Source of the DNA: Liolophura sinensis
Taxonomy: Eukaryota > Mollusca > Polyplacophora > Chitonida > Chitonidae
Direction: 5' to 3'
Assembly (NCBI RefSeq): GCF_032854445.1
Contig: NC_088295.1
Coordinates: 69,841,058-69,905,057, forward strand
DNA: 64,000 nucleotides
Made by a program: the position numbers and the translations under genes. The notes under the pieces were generated by a model, which had not been told where the DNA came from, did no database searches, and saw nothing but the letters and a program-made list of their open reading frames with translations. Shown here piece by piece: positions 46,951 to 59,660 of the stretch (the first letter of the stretch is position 1; every line of letters begins with the position of its first letter).

Positions 46951-49900
46951 AAAACATGAATACAATATGTGGCTTCCCGCGTAGTGTGTGGATTTCTGAT
47001 TATTCACTTCATCATGGAATTCCTGTCACTCGGACGGTGAGGTAACCGACTTACATAATACTTAACTTTCCAGAGATTTGACAGCATAAATGCATCAAAA
47101 CAGATTTTTTGACAATTTTTTCACATACAAATGGTAATATTTCAGCCAGAGCGTCCAGGAATATGTACAATCGAGATAATGATGGAAATTTAATGCTGGC
47201 TTTTTATCTGATAAATCACATCCCACAGTGTTACGCAACAGCAAATGTTTTACGATAAAAAGCCATTTGCTACAAGACACTGTCCGGCGTAACGATGTAA
47301 GAGAGGGAGGGAAAGGAGCATAAAATATGGTAAACTCAGAAATGAATGTTATCTTTCAAAGTTACAAGCCTATGGGGACCGAAGGCGTTTAGATGTTTTA
47401 AACAAATGAACGTATATGCATGTATCGTGTTGCGTCACCCACGTGTAATCAGATATTTCACGATGGGATTATAGGCAAATTGCCCCATGCTTGGCTAGAT
47501 CTTTGTCAATGTTGCTTGGAAAACCTTATAACCAAAACTTGGAATCGTGACTGAGCTGTACTCCGTTGCTCCAGAGCGCTTATTGATTGTACATGGGCTC
47601 ATCACCGGGCTGTTCTAGATTATAATTACTATCGCGTTTGTTTGTCTACCTGTCTGTCTGTTTACAACTTTACGAAAAAAGCTATTTAGGTATTTGGGTG
47701 AATGTTGTGCCTTGCGCTAAGAATCCATTCATTAAAATTCAGTGCTGATCAAGATCTGGATCCGGATCCAGGGATTTTGTAAATGATCTTTCAGTAGTCA
47801 TAGACAGGAAAGAAATGTGGAGTATTGTACCTTTTGTTTGTAGTGGGTGAGATTGTACGTTTATCTGTTGCTGATTTTTGTGCTCTTGGTGCGCTTTCGG
47901 GATAAACGTGAAGACAAAACCGGTGAGTACTAGGCTCATCCGGAGAGGTAATGATTCAAAATGGGATAATGATTGCACCCTAGCTGATGAGCTGTTGGCA
48001 ATTGTTAATCCAAGTAATGATAAAATCTCGTTATGTTTGTCAAGGTGGAAATCACTTGGTAACTGGGACAGGAATGTCCACATCGTGTCTATTGGGGATT
48101 CAGGTGGCGCTGCGTCTTGGGTACCGGTGCTCAATCTTCCATGTGAAGCAATGCCAAAAAACTGGAAAAGACTGTCACCTGGTTTTGCGCACCCTCTACC
48201 ACGCCTTGTTTGTTTCTGTGTTGGTTACAGTTTACGAGATTTCCTCAAAGTGAGCGATTCGAGAGAACGGTTTTGCTCGTTCGCTTTCACGAAGGGTAAA
48301 GAATCAAGCCCAACGATCGCTGAATCATGACAAGAATCACGACCTGAACAGCGAACGCCATCATATATTCGATCAAAGAAAATCGACAAAAGCATATTGC
48401 ATGTACATGAGTATCAAGTAAAATGAAGATGGATATAGAATTGCTTGAAAAAAAAAACATTAAACATCTATTTAAGTTTCGTGTTATGAAGAATCTGAGT
48501 AAACACCTCTACATGAAATGTTTGCAATTCATCTCCATCGTGATTTTTTGATAATTTGCTAAATACGCGTCTGTTTGTTTTACGTATTGATCAATAACAT
48601 CCGTATGAGAGAAAAAATACACAGTGCATAATGAATGAAGCGTCAACGTCAATGAAACGTCAACTGGGACGATTTGAGCATTTAACACCGTTTTCTGAAA
48701 CGATTTTTCCCGTCCTTCTTTGATTACATTTGATTGCAAATTCCAACAGATACCCTAGATGTCACCGGCTATTTCAATAAAGACCTGAAAGACTCTTTCG
48801 AATTTGCTATCATGTTACATTCCGATTCAGCATTACCCAACTGCTGCTCTGAAGATAATTTTTTTTAGATGAAGCAAACAAAACAATACAACAAATCCAA
48901 AAGCAATACGTTGAAAGGGATACCTTTGCTACAAGCTTTGTTCAGCTTCACCTATTTTTAGTATGGCTATTTAGTTTTCATCACAAATGACAAGTTCTAA
49001 GGATGGTAAAGTGGATCTTGGTATTAAGGAGAGAGTTATGGGGACGTAAATGGAAGCATGCACTATTCAAAAGAACCCTGACAATGAGTTTATCTTGTAA
49101 CAGAGGGTCATCCACCTTTACAGTGTCGAGACATGTACCTTACGTCCCCCTAGGACATGCCCTGACATCACGTGTTGTGTTTCCACCGTTCAGAAATAAC
49201 TTGCCAATGGAAAGCAGCTAGCCAATCCAAGCCTCCGGTAAACTGATCACAGGTGCCTAACGTTGTAATGTTTTCCCTGTGTAGGCGTTAAACTTCCGTT
49301 ATAGGGCATCCCCCAGACAGGTAGGATGCCTGTAAAGCTTTAGAGCTGACATAACAGGACGAAGTTTTCATATACAATTCATGAGAGACCGACTCATGGT
49401 AGGAATCATGTATTTATTACATATGGCATATTTTCATATTCAATCGGAAGCGGCATCTCTCTCCCGTAGTTTGGCCGAGGCCAGCAGGTTCTTGTAGAAA
49501 TATACGGCAGCAGAATGTAGGGACACAATATGGGGTTCACCGTTGCGTCAAAGCGAACGTGGCGTACCGACCTTGACCCCGTGAACATGGCGCTGATCAT
49601 TCTAGCACAACCTCTCTCAACAATACAATTATAAACACAGCTCACCACCAACTGTCACACGTGGGTTATCATTTCGCAGACCCAATAAAATTTATCTTGA
49701 AGTTGCCAATAGGACTCGCCAGTCCTACAGGAGATCCTCTCGAACTTCATACATACTGTACTGTGCATAAATAAACCAACATACAAGCCAGCAAAAGAGA
49801 TCTATCTCTGGGGTTGCTAGAAATGAATTGACGTAAATAACTCCTTTAATAACATCTTTGCGGTCAGTTTGAGGACAAATAAAGATGTTCTGATGATAAC

Positions 49901-50497
49901 TTTATAAATTTCGGTCTGCTCACTTTAATACAACACGATTTTCTGTCCTTATCAGACCTAAGACTTTAAAATAAGCGATTTTGCTAAAGTCTTAAAATAA
50001 AAATACTAAGGGCAATAATTGTAGGTCAAGTACACTTTTCTAATTTATAATGTTAAGATTGTTTTACAGATAGAGATGTTTCTATTTCTCGGATTATTAA
50101 TAAGGTGAATGAATAATAAAGTTTTCACAATCAAGTTTTCACGGAGATTGACACTTGTTACCTAATATGTGATCTCGTTTATGACACAAACGTATTTAAA
50201 TTATTTTCAGGCCTTAGTATGATGCACCTTTATTATTGGACGTTGTGACAATCAAATTGTTCGTCTCAAGTGCGAAGGAGTTGAGTCAAGTGATCACGCA
50301 ACAGAGATTTAGAAACATTAAATAGACAGGTTTAACCAGCTACGGATACGACTCGTGCGTATTAGCCGGGCGCATAGCGGAAAGCTGTTTACTTGTTTAC
50401 AGCAGGGATGGTTCCACGAAAACTGCGGCACGTACGCCAATATATCACGTTATGGCAGAGTGACATAGGCATAAATGCATGTAGTTTGTAAATTACG
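46951..50497. other. Unassigned sequence; ambiguous open region at 47739-48330
   Basis: Frames of 150 (+) and 131 (-) codons and a third of 88 (+) overlap at 47739-48330. None has a recognised domain. With three frames open at once I cannot choose a coding strand, and a decayed gene is possible. The rest is AT-rich and unrecognised. Confidence 0.35.
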
Positions 50498-50692
50498 TTT
50501 TCTTGGCCTAATTTCTGCTTTTTACAAACAAACACATTTGGAGGCTATCATCAAGAGCATAACTATATTTTAAAGGATTTTGACCCATTTTTCTTGGATT
50601 AATTTCCGGTTTTTTTTTTTTTTTTTTACAAACAAACACATTTGGCGGTTATCATCAAGAGCATAACTATATTTTAAAGGATGTTGACCCAT
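50498..50692. repeat. Direct tandem duplication, two units of about 90-105 bp
   Basis: Unit 1 (50498-50587) and unit 2 (50588-50692) both run from TTTTCTTGG through ACAAACAAACACATTTGG and ATCATCAAGAGCATAACTAT to GACCCAT. The main difference is an expanded T run in unit 2. High identity suggests recent duplication. Confidence 0.9.
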
Positions 50693-50771
50693 TCTGTTTA
50701 CACACGGAAGAGCTCTATCTTTAGTGTATACAAGCTTGCTTGTATGTAACTAAGTCCTACTTGAAAATTAG

Positions 50772-50990
50772 CTGGGGGCCTGCGTAACTCAGCTGGTAAG
50801 CGCGCTAGTGCAGCGTAATGATCCAGTAGCCTCTCATCAATGCGGTCGCTGTGAGTTCAAGTCCAGCTCGTGCTGACGTCCTCTCCGGCCGTACGTGGGA
50901 AGGTCCTCAGCAACCTGCGGATGGTCGTGGGTTTTCCCCGGGCTCTGCCCTGTTCCTTCCCACCACACTGCTGGCCGCCGCCGTATAGTA
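50772..50990 (+). mobile_element. tRNA-derived SINE, family S1, 3'-truncated
   Basis: It begins GGGGGCCTGCGTAACTCAGC with the tRNA-like head, has the B-box-like GAGTTCAAGTCC, and continues through the body to GGCCGCCGCCGTATAGTATT. The 3' end and (AAAT)n tail are missing. Dispersed repeat DR2 follows at 51118. Confidence 0.9.
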
Positions 50991-51117
50991 TTCAATACGC
51001 TAAACAGATCGCATGTATAGCAAAATGGAAAAGAACCATTGGATGTATGCCGGCAGGGAATTTCCTTAAATGCTGATCAGTGGCTATTATTTCAAGAAGC
51101 GGTCGATTACGCCGAAT

Positions 51118-51206
51118 CAATAACCACAAGACCAATTTCCAAAACAACGTTCAACACAAAGGACCAAAGATCTGAGGAAGTATCTAAAGTAAAGAAATTA
51201 GAATGG
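51118..51206 (+). repeat. Dispersed repeat DR2, copy 2 (about 89 bp)
   Basis: It matches 16779-16864 at about 70% by eye. It lies inside a 141-codon frame (51039-51464) that has no recognised domain. The frame reads TTRPISKTTFNTKDQRSEE across the repeat. It may be a fragment of a transposable-element protein. Confidence 0.5.
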
Positions 51207-51612
51207 ATTCATTCAAAAAGAAACAGTTTCAATAATGACGAAGGAAAGATGGTCATTACAACTGTTCATATATCCAAACGTGTCCAACGCGACGATTACA
51301 ATGCCTCTAACCCCGGGTTAACCAGAATTAAACACAATCGCAGAGTGTCAGATTGTAGACATTCCGTCTTGACCAGCGAAGGTGTATATATACTTTTTGC
51401 AGCCTCTGCCATACACGGGCTGTGTAAGGCTAGCGTATCATTAATATACTGTCAGATAATCTAGATCATATCGTCGTATTCATATTAGAGCAGTTATCCA
51501 CTGGATATCACTTCTCATTTACCAACAGGTGGCACAATCGCACATCTTCATCGGTTAGTTGCCAAAGGCCTGTGGTTTATATACACGGGGCACTTCGGTT
51601 CCACTTAAGCTT

Positions 51613-51848
51613 TTTGTCTCTTTTTATTTATTTGATAGGTGTTTCACACCGTGCTAAATAATTTTTCACTTGAGGAGGTCAGATTTATGAGTGGCGGAAG
51701 TGGAGTGCCTGGGGGGATACCTACCACCTACCTTCGCCATGCAGTTGCTTGACAAACCTCCTGACCTAAAGCCATAGTCACAGCCGCGAGAGCTCGATTT
51801 TAACAGGCGACCTCAATGACAAACCAGCGCGTTAACCATCTAAGTTAG
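51613..51848 (-). mobile_element. tRNA-derived SINE, family S6
   Basis: On the minus strand it shows a tRNA-like head (GATGGTTAACGCGCTGG with AAAATCGAGCTCTCG further in) and a body. The 3' end is GTGAAACACCTATCAAATAA with an (AAAT)-type tail resembling S1. At about 51748-51769 the plus strand reads GACAAACCTCCTGACCTAAA + GC, which matches the minisatellite unit at 45135-46950 at 20 of 22 positions. Confidence 0.8.
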
Positions 51849-53608
51849 CAAAGTCCAGTACCAGAGAAATAAAACAATTGGTCAGTCAATTAGCAGGGCA
51901 ACATAAGTGTACGCGTATCACTAGACTGATTGGTTCCTCGTATTGTGTAACCATACACGATTTATTTTTCGTCAAGGGAAATATGAAACCGAGTACACCC
52001 CGTACTTGAGTCTAGCAATTAAATTCACACTACATTCAGATTCATGCCAGAATGGTTCGGTTACGCCTGGTAATATCAGATCATTTTGACAGCTCTTATA
52101 ACAGTCTTATCACAAAGCACGTCTGGGTTTGGGATATGTATCTGCAAACATCATCTGGGAATACATTAATTTTTTCATAATTTCCATCCAAACCTAATTT
52201 TGACAGGGTACAAAATTTGGTTTACTTGTCAAGCATAACTTCCCATATCCAGCTTTCGAAACACTGTTTCATCTTAAATTGACCTCACGAATACCAACAT
52301 CACTCGGATCACTTGTGAAAACTTAGCTGATTAGGACAGATGTCTGGGGCTGATGAAGAAAACTAGATAAACATTTAAACAGTTCTAAAGATTGATTTGA
52401 GGTACGTGCAAAATGACTGTGGTTGTGGTAGTCATGTTTTAATCCACCCACTCCTGGCTAAGCCGCATGCTGCCAAAATCGCAGTGTAATAAGATAATTA
52501 ATACATTCGTGAGTGTTGAAAACCAGTATTTGTGTGAACCGCCAACAAAAAAAATGGAATGTTCTCCAATTCTAACGTGGACCAGGGGAGACTACTTTGC
52601 TTTCTATATCAACTAGATTCTTGCCGACTAAATTATGCCCCGTGTGCAGCTGGCAAACTCGCTATACAAAGAATATGAAGAAGAAGAAAGTCTCAGTCCA
52701 GCAGTATTTTGGAAGCAGTAATTTGCATATAAAGTGTGGTCCACTTTTTTGAAAACAAGTATCAGCCTTTGTTTTCATCCGTCCCTTTCGTCGAGATATA
52801 CAGTTAGTCAGTGCATGAAAATCAATTCCTCTTTCTGCAGCCGAGCGATCACTGACCAAGGAGATTCAGTGTCAGAAGTAAAAAAAAAAATAATAATTCG
52901 AAAATAACCAGGTTCTAATGAAATGAGAAACTTTTTAAAACTGTAAGAAATAAGCTTGGTTGCAGAAGAGGAATAGCAAATATCGAACCGCTGAGACTTC
53001 AGATACATTCCTAGCTGTGACAACAGGTTATGAAGTCAAATCAAATGCCAAGCCCTATATAGCTGTGCTTTATATAAAACATCGAGGGAATGACCAATAA
53101 GAATTCAGTTTTAGTGGAATTGCCATTTATAAATGTAGGCCGTCATGTACATATTCAATTTATTGTACATTTAACTGACCCACGAGACATCATGAATTAT
53201 TTGTAGACTGTAGTAGATTGCAAAATTCTCAGAACCCACAGGATGTAGACATTTATACAGTAAGACAGGACAAGTGCGATATTGTTTCTCTTCGTGTGGG
53301 TCATTTGATAAGTAAAGAAAATTATTATTAGACAATTTTATTCTAGTTAACAAATTTACATTTCATCATTGCATATCCTTTATTTATTTTATTTTGAAAA
53401 AAAAAAAAATGAAAAATAAATCATCACATGTCAAGGGATAGGCGTCGCCTTCACAGTACTGGGCCGGCTGTAAGAATGTTTTGACGGGATGACGCCCCGC
53501 TTTTTATGACACCGGTTTGGTGTTCCACTGAGAAAGTCGTGTATGCTCCAGCCACACTGGAAGAGATTAGCCAAGCTAATACTAGTTGTACGATTTATCG
53601 TACCGACC
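51849..53608. other. Unassigned AT-rich sequence
   Basis: No gene or repeat is recognised. Frames of 60-71 codons on the minus strand lack motifs. A run of A interrupted by one G lies near 53397-53410. Confidence 0.4.
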
Positions 53609-53620
53609 GGCAGAATTTTA

Positions 53621-53773
53621 TTTATTTATTTGATTGGTGTTTTACGCCGTACTCAAGAATATTACACTTATACGACGACGGCCAGCATTATGGTGGGAGG
53701 AAACCGGGTAGAGACCGGGGGAAGCCCACGACCATCCGCAGGTTGCTGCAGACCTTCCCACTTACGACTGGAG
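53621..53773 (-). mobile_element. tRNA-derived SINE, family S1, 5'-truncated, exact target-site duplication
   Basis: Only the 3' 153 bases of the SINE are present; the tRNA-like head is absent. The 12-bp GGCAGAATTTTA flanks it exactly (53609-53620 and 53774-53785). The truncation therefore happened at insertion, as in LINE-type target-primed reverse transcription. Confidence 0.93.
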
Positions 53774-53944
53774 GGCAGAATTTTAAAAAATCTACATGTT
53801 TAATCTGTCAATAGATTAAAGTACAATAATTTTACAGTACAATAAGTGTAAAAAGTTTGTCCCCTTGTTATCCAACCATGTTTGTGAAGAACCTACAATC
53901 GGCCTGTGTGAATGTGGCTAGAATTGTCGTTAACTATATATGTA

Positions 53945-54281
53945 TGCTTGAGGTTAAGGTTTAACGTCGTACTTAACCATTTGTCCGTCATATGAAGATG
54001 AGGAAACGTTATATGTATATACATATATTTGGCTTCTTTTGGCAGCGGGAGTCCATGACGCCAAAATGCTGCAGTCGTTGAAACTATCATGTCGAAGACA
54101 CCAGATATGACACCCCTCCAAGTCCAAGTCCTTTCCTTGCTCTAACATCTCAGTGCTGAGCGCCAAGCGAGGCAGCATCAAGAACCATTTTTAAAGGCTT
54201 TGGTATGACCCGACCCGGGTTTGATCCCATGCAGGTCTCAGGACTTCTAGGCGAACGCTCTAACCATTAGGCCACCGAGAA
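53945..54281 (-). mobile_element. tRNA-derived SINE, family S3, nearly complete
   Basis: On the minus strand, the head CGGTGGCCTAATGGTTAGAG (A box) and GGGATCAAACCCGGG (B box) are followed by TGGTATG-type and GCTTGGCGCTCAGCACTGAG body motifs. The 3' end is TACGACGTTAAACC. This is the best S3 head in the window. Confidence 0.88.
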
Positions 54282-54844
54282 GCAGCAACAAACAAATACT
54301 TATAAGCTAATATATAACATCAGGTGGTGAATCACTCTGTCTCTAACTGGGGTAAATTTGCCTGAAGGTAGAACTTAACCATTTTAAACTTTTTCTTAGG
54401 CAAAAAGACATTCAAACGAGTTTTCAAATTTTGACTGACTAATCGTCCTACATCGCCCACAAGAGTGGCCAGTTAGCGGTAATCAGAGATCGATAAATTC
54501 TCTATGGAAAAACTACTTATTGATGTTCTGTTAGACAACACTATGTTACAAACAGAACCTACAGGAATTATAATCCCAGATATCGGAAGAGTAAAGCGAA
54601 AAAGAGACTTGAATAAAATATAGGAAGAGTAAGCTAGTAAACGTCAACGAGAGTAAAGTGGAGTTTAAATCTCCCCTATATGAAGGGTAAACCAGAAAAT
54701 GTCAACATACATGGTGGGTTTTTAAAATCTTCCGTATAAGAAGAGTAGGCCTAAACCAGAAAAAGTGAACATGAATGCAGTAGGGTGCAAATATCATGTA
54801 TAGGAAAAAAATCCTACACCAAAACTTTCTACGAGAGTATGAAA

Positions 54845-55018
54845 GGCAAGTAATCCGCCCGCCCGAGCCATTATACTAATACGGAACCTTCAAGCTGAAC
54901 ACCAAGCGAGGAAGTTACAACTTCCTCTTTTAAAGTCTTAGGTGTGACTCGAGAGATTGACCATGGGTCTACTGCTCCCTAAGCGTACGCTCTACCAACT
55001 GTGCTATCGGGGCAGGTC
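54845..55018 (-). mobile_element. tRNA-derived SINE, family S2, 3'-truncated
   Basis: On the minus strand it has the head GATAGCACAGTTGGTAGAGC, the AAGTTGTAACTTCCTCGCTT body palindrome region and GGCTCGGGCGGGCGGATTAC. It stops before the 3' end. The AAGTTGTAACTT stretch is itself a short inverted repeat seen in all S2 copies. Confidence 0.88.
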
Positions 55019-55334
55019 GTTTAGTGGAGGAAATGCCTCAAAATAATAAAGACATCACCATGGCTGCTGTACATGGTCAAATTTATTCAGTGACAGTGGA
55101 ACATGGAAAAGTGACCAGGGGTGGGTATCTCATGGAACCTGTAGTGATAGAGCAATTTAATCAGTTCTCTGTAAAAACCTTAAATTCAGAACCTATCAAT
55201 ATACCAAATGTATTGATACAAATTTAATCACACTAAGTCAATCACCTCAGTACACCTGGTCACGCGAAAAAAACTTTCATATACATTATTGTGCAGTATA
55301 ATGGTATAGTGTAGAGCAAATAACTAAGATTATT

Positions 55335-55580
55335 GGGGCCTCCGTGACTCAGTTGGTTAGCGCGCTAGCGCAGCGTAATGACCCAGGAGTCTCTCACCAA
55401 TGCGGTCCCAGTGAGTCCAGCTCAGGCTAGATTGCTCTCCGGCCGTACGTGGGAATATCTGTCAGCAAACTGCAGATGGTCGTGGGTTTCCCCCGGGCTC
55501 CCACCATAATGCTGGCCGTCGTCGCATAAGTGAAATATTCTTGAGTACGGCGTAAAACACCAATCAAATAAATAAATAAA
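55335..55580 (+). mobile_element. tRNA-derived SINE, family S1, with internal deletions
   Basis: Head GGGGCCTCCGTGACTCAGTT and 3' end CGGCGTAAAACACCAATCAA with (AAAT)n are intact, and a few body bases are missing. TAACTAAGATTAT (55321-55333) and TAACAAGGATTAT (55581-55593) look like an aged 13-bp target-site duplication with two mismatches. Confidence 0.93.
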
Positions 55581-55699
55581 TAACAAGGATTATCAGAAAG
55601 CACCCCTGAACTATTGCCGCATCAGCATCTCTATCTTCACCGAGCAGGACTAAGAAGGGGAGGTAACTCCACATAATCATTGTGACGATTTGTTACATG

Positions 55700-55775
55700 A
55701 AGTATAAATGAATGAATGAATATGGCTGAACGCCACATCAGCAATATTTCAGCCATATCGTGGCGAGTCACATGA
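55700..55775 (-). mobile_element. SINE 3' end fragment, family S4
   Basis: On the minus strand it reads GCCACGATATGGCTGAAATA, then TTGCTGATGTGGCGTTCAGC and (ATTC)n. It is a 3' fragment of the family seen at 29757 and 33347. Confidence 0.75.
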
Positions 55776-55889
55776 AGTAGGGTTTAATAGAATGAGTAGG
55801 CCTAAAAAAAAGTCTACAAGAGTATAGTGTGCGTTTAAATTCCTCGTACCGATGGTCCTTTTTTAAACCTTTCACGGTGTTATACTGAC

Positions 55890-57260
55890 TCTACTTCTAC
55901 CCTTAAAGTGAAAGACATCACCTGACTTATGTTAATGTCCACTGAAAGACTGCTATTCAAAGTATCTTAAACAGGCATTAAATATTTTTAGACCTTTCTC
56001 AACCCAGTAAAGGTTTAATGAAACTTCGTCTTGACGAAGCTTCAGGGCGTCTCCATTATCGAGGGCAAGGTGACGCAACGTTTACTATAGCTCTTTAACA
56101 TCGAAGATACTTTCAGTGTAATATTCTAAGCAGGAGCCTATGACAGACAGATGTAAGTTGTGAACTTCGGCGATGAAGGCCCAAATAATAAATATAGTTT
56201 TCTCGGAAACTGGACACACTAGAAGAATATTTCTTCCGCTGCTGGAACTGTTGATACAGCAGACCTACTTTATCAGTTACAAGGAACTCAAGCGACCCTG
56301 TTGCAGATGTACGGCCGAGCGGGTATTCCTGGTGGTTGTGCTGGTGATTTTGACCTCAATTAAACGCTTACAAAATTACAATAGGACTGTCGTACAACTA
56401 GATTCATGCTCAATTCTGAGACAAATGAAGATAAATCTAAGTACCACGGAGGCTGATCTAGGCATTCTGCTGTCGTTGGATTTTATGCTTCAATGTTGTA
56501 GCGGTGCCTTTTTATATGAAAGCAGCGCTGACCTAGTTATGGCGGACGTGAGAGAAAGCACCTCGGCTTGAACACGGGGTTTCAATAATTTTAATCTATT
56601 CTTCTGTATAATTATTCAGTTATAATAAATTAAGTTGTAATAAGAAAAAAAATCATATCACAAGATTTTTAATTAATTTAAGCGTTGTCCGGCGAGATGC
56701 GGTCTTCTCATTTCCATAAAGCTTCTAATGAATTAAAATGAACGGCAAAATAAGTATTTGGGAAGGTGAATGCGGTTTGGGCCTAGACGGAATGCTACTG
56801 TCTGACATATAATTTGTGATACCGTTGTTGAACGTTACACGGCTTGTAAATCAACTGATTTTACGTCTGCGGTTGTCTGTAAATGATACAGACCTGTTCC
56901 ACAACACTTTGTGAAGTGGCGCTTCGGCTACACGTAACTAATTCGTTGTAAACGATCTCGAAATGATGTCTTACGCAGTCGTTTTATGTTATTAGGTGTC
57001 ATTTCATGGAGTGAATTAGTAAAGGCTACGTCACGGCTTAGGCTGCGCAATCTGATAGCAACGTGTTTGATTGGACAAAATTTTCAAGATAGCTGCCTCG
57101 GCTCACACCAGCCATTTGTGCACTATTGTCATTTTGTTTTACATGTTATTCGGTGAAATCTCACTAAATAATAAAGTATGATAGCTTTTAGAAAACTTGA
57201 GTTTCCTGCCTTCCATTGAAATATGTTTTATCCAGGTGTTGTCTTGTCCTTTAACTCGGT
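55890..57260 (+). repeat. Dispersed repeat DR1, copy 2
   Basis: It aligns in order with 10270-11600 and lacks that copy's SINE. It contains a 132-codon frame (56173-56571), of which about 45 codons align with the frame in copy 1 (TVVQLDSCSIL is shared exactly). Substitutions do not concentrate at third positions, so I treat the frame as part of a repeat and not as a gene. Confidence 0.8.
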
Positions 57261-59269
57261 GTTAAACCCCTCAGACCACCAAGTTTATTAAACACGGAGA
57301 ATTAGAATTCAGGAAAACCCTCCAAGACGTGTGCAGGTACCACGTCACTGTCTATTCACAACAGCACCCTGACACGTGCCACGCCCACATATCGATGATG
57401 AACAGACACACTTGATCAAGTGATTCGTCGACTCTAATTTCTGATACCCTCATCACTCAGAGGCGGTGTATTGTGGAGTTCCTGGAGACACGGCCACTCT
57501 ACATTTGCCATTGTTAGACACATCTTTGCTATAATTATTCAATTGGAAAGCAGCTCTCCGTGAAGACAATCATTATCCCATTATAGTTATTAACAAAACA
57601 AACACCCGAGCTAATTCCCAGTGTTAGCACAGATCCGAATACCCGGTTTACTTACAAGCATTAAAATCACCTTATTACATTATTACGGAAAATCAAGCAA
57701 TACACAATGTGTACCGGCAATATGACAATGTGTATCGGCTTAACATTGCACGAAGGTGGTAGGTTTTACGAGTGGAGGAAACCAGTGTGCCCAGCGTAAG
57801 CCTATGGCAACTTTCCCACACCTGACGTAAAGATATGCATCCCATATTCTTTGAAAACAAGTTGTCTTCAACGAACGTCAGACTGGGCAAACGGATGACA
57901 GTATAATCCGCAGCTTAAAGCCAGTGGGATTCTGACACTTTTTTTGCCTCAACACATGTACAGCGTTTTCAATCTTAACTCATATGCTCTATATAAAAAT
58001 ATATAGAATAGACCTCAGGGCATTCCGTCCACACCAGCAGGTTAATTAATTAGTTCAATGATTTCGTATTCCTCCATCTTTTTCAGGAAAACGGTATACC
58101 AAGCTGTCAAAACTGAAAGTGTCTCCATGCCGGATTATTCCTTAACAGCAAAGCGTACACGCAGTTGGCCAACATTCACGTTGTCATGTGACATTTATGT
58201 CTGTTCCCTCTCCCTTGTTTGCTGAAGAAGGATGTCAGTATTATGGGGTAAACCATCGACCTTGATAAGCTGCTGACGAACTTCCGTCCATACGTGACGT
58301 TCATATATACTACTGGCGGGAGACAAGTGGTCTTCAACGAACGTTAAATTGTGGAAATAGTGCGTTGCCAACCGCTTAATTATCAGGGAGGCCCCATGTA
58401 CGAGAAAAGGAATATACAAATTCCCTGCCAATTGTCGAGTTTGAGCCCGCAGCGTCTTATTTCGTACAGATATCTGCATTGATATGTTTGTTCATTTAAA
58501 CATTCATGTATTCATTTCTATTCCTCTTCTTCTTGGTGTATGCGTTTGTTTCAGGCCATGTGTGGCTAGTACTGTCTCTACCAGTGTAACGTTTCCATGC
58601 ACAGTTTTTCACCACATATTCAGTGTATATTCTTGTATGACGAGCATTTGTCGGGTTTACTATCATCACGACAATCTCATCCAAGATACCGTTCATACAG
58701 TTGGAGACTGTGGCCGCTTTCTGTACCGGGAACGAAGTACCTTAAAGCCCATGCACGATTCACCCATAAACTAATGGCCGTTACCCTAAAATATGCAGAT
58801 GGTCAGCCCGGCAGTAAACCCAAAAGATCCACATTGGTAAATAGCTAAATTACTCCAGTGAGGTTAGTGATAACGGAAAATACTTGCGAATCCTTGTCGA
58901 TTTTGTTTCTCTTCGCCTCTGTTTTTCACCATTCACCCGCATCATAGAACAGTCAATTCTGAACATAATGGATTTGTTAATGACTAATAAACCTTTTTAA
59001 TTAAGACACCATGACTAATGTTTAATGTGATGAATTTTTGATAACAATTAACCGACTATGACAGGATAATGAATAGAGTGCACTAATGAGACAGCAATCA
59101 TTTGGTCAGAACACATATGAGACATGTAAATTAAGACCATGACGTATACTGTCCGAAATAATGATAATTCTATGTGTTTCTTTTCCTCGGGTCATATTTT
59201 TGATCAAGAATCCTGCAAATTTACGTGCTTTTTCATCTTGGAAATGATATTAAAATTACTATATTGTAC
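57261..59269. other. Unassigned sequence, possible SINE relic near 57750-57845
   Basis: Around 57750-57845, GAAGGTGGTAGG and GAGTGGAGGAAACCAGTGTG resemble the body of mollusc SINEs, but boundaries are not visible. AAGT(T)GTCTTCAACGAACGT occurs at about 57860 and 58325. Frames on both strands at 58195-58848 have no motif. Confidence 0.35.
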
Positions 59270-59466
59270 CGCGGCCAGCTTTATGATGGGAGTCAGAGCA
59301 CGGGGGAAATCCACGACAATCCCCAGGTTGCTGGCAGAGCTCCCCACGAACGGCCGGAGAGGAAGCCAACATGAGGTGGACTTGAACCCACAACGATCGC
59401 ATTGGTGATATACTCCCTGGTCACTGCGCCGCGGTGGCACGCTAACCGCCTCGGTCACGCAGGCCC
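59270..59466 (-). mobile_element. tRNA-derived SINE, family S1, lacking the 3' end
   Basis: On the minus strand it starts GGGGCCTGCGTGACCGAGGC and has a GGGTTCAAGTCC B box. It ends in the body at GCTGGCCGC. It is diverged from the other S1 copies. Confidence 0.88.
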
Positions 59467-59660
59467 CGTGATATTAAAACGAAACCAAGTTATTAATTAT
59501 TCACTTTTCATCTAGCCATATCTGCAATCGGCATTCTCGGGGCATGGGTTATGGTAATTACATGAATGGAAACACACAATTCTTATGGCTACACGAGCAC
59601 GAGGTCAATGGAAAGATCTAAATTTAATGAGTGTCTCCATTCTAAAATGATCCACCTCGT

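Noticed and set aside
47739-48330. Frames of 150, 131 and 88 codons on both strands
   Set aside because: No motif, no choice of strand possible, no clear splice or start context; left as an ambiguous region.
55335-55430. tRNA gene
   Set aside because: The tRNA-like A and B boxes belong to the head of a SINE with a body, a tail and flanking duplications.
56173-56571. 132-codon frame as a possible gene with a paralogue at 10727-10975
   Set aside because: The two copies differ equally at all codon positions and the similarity continues into non-coding flanks, as expected for a dispersed repeat.
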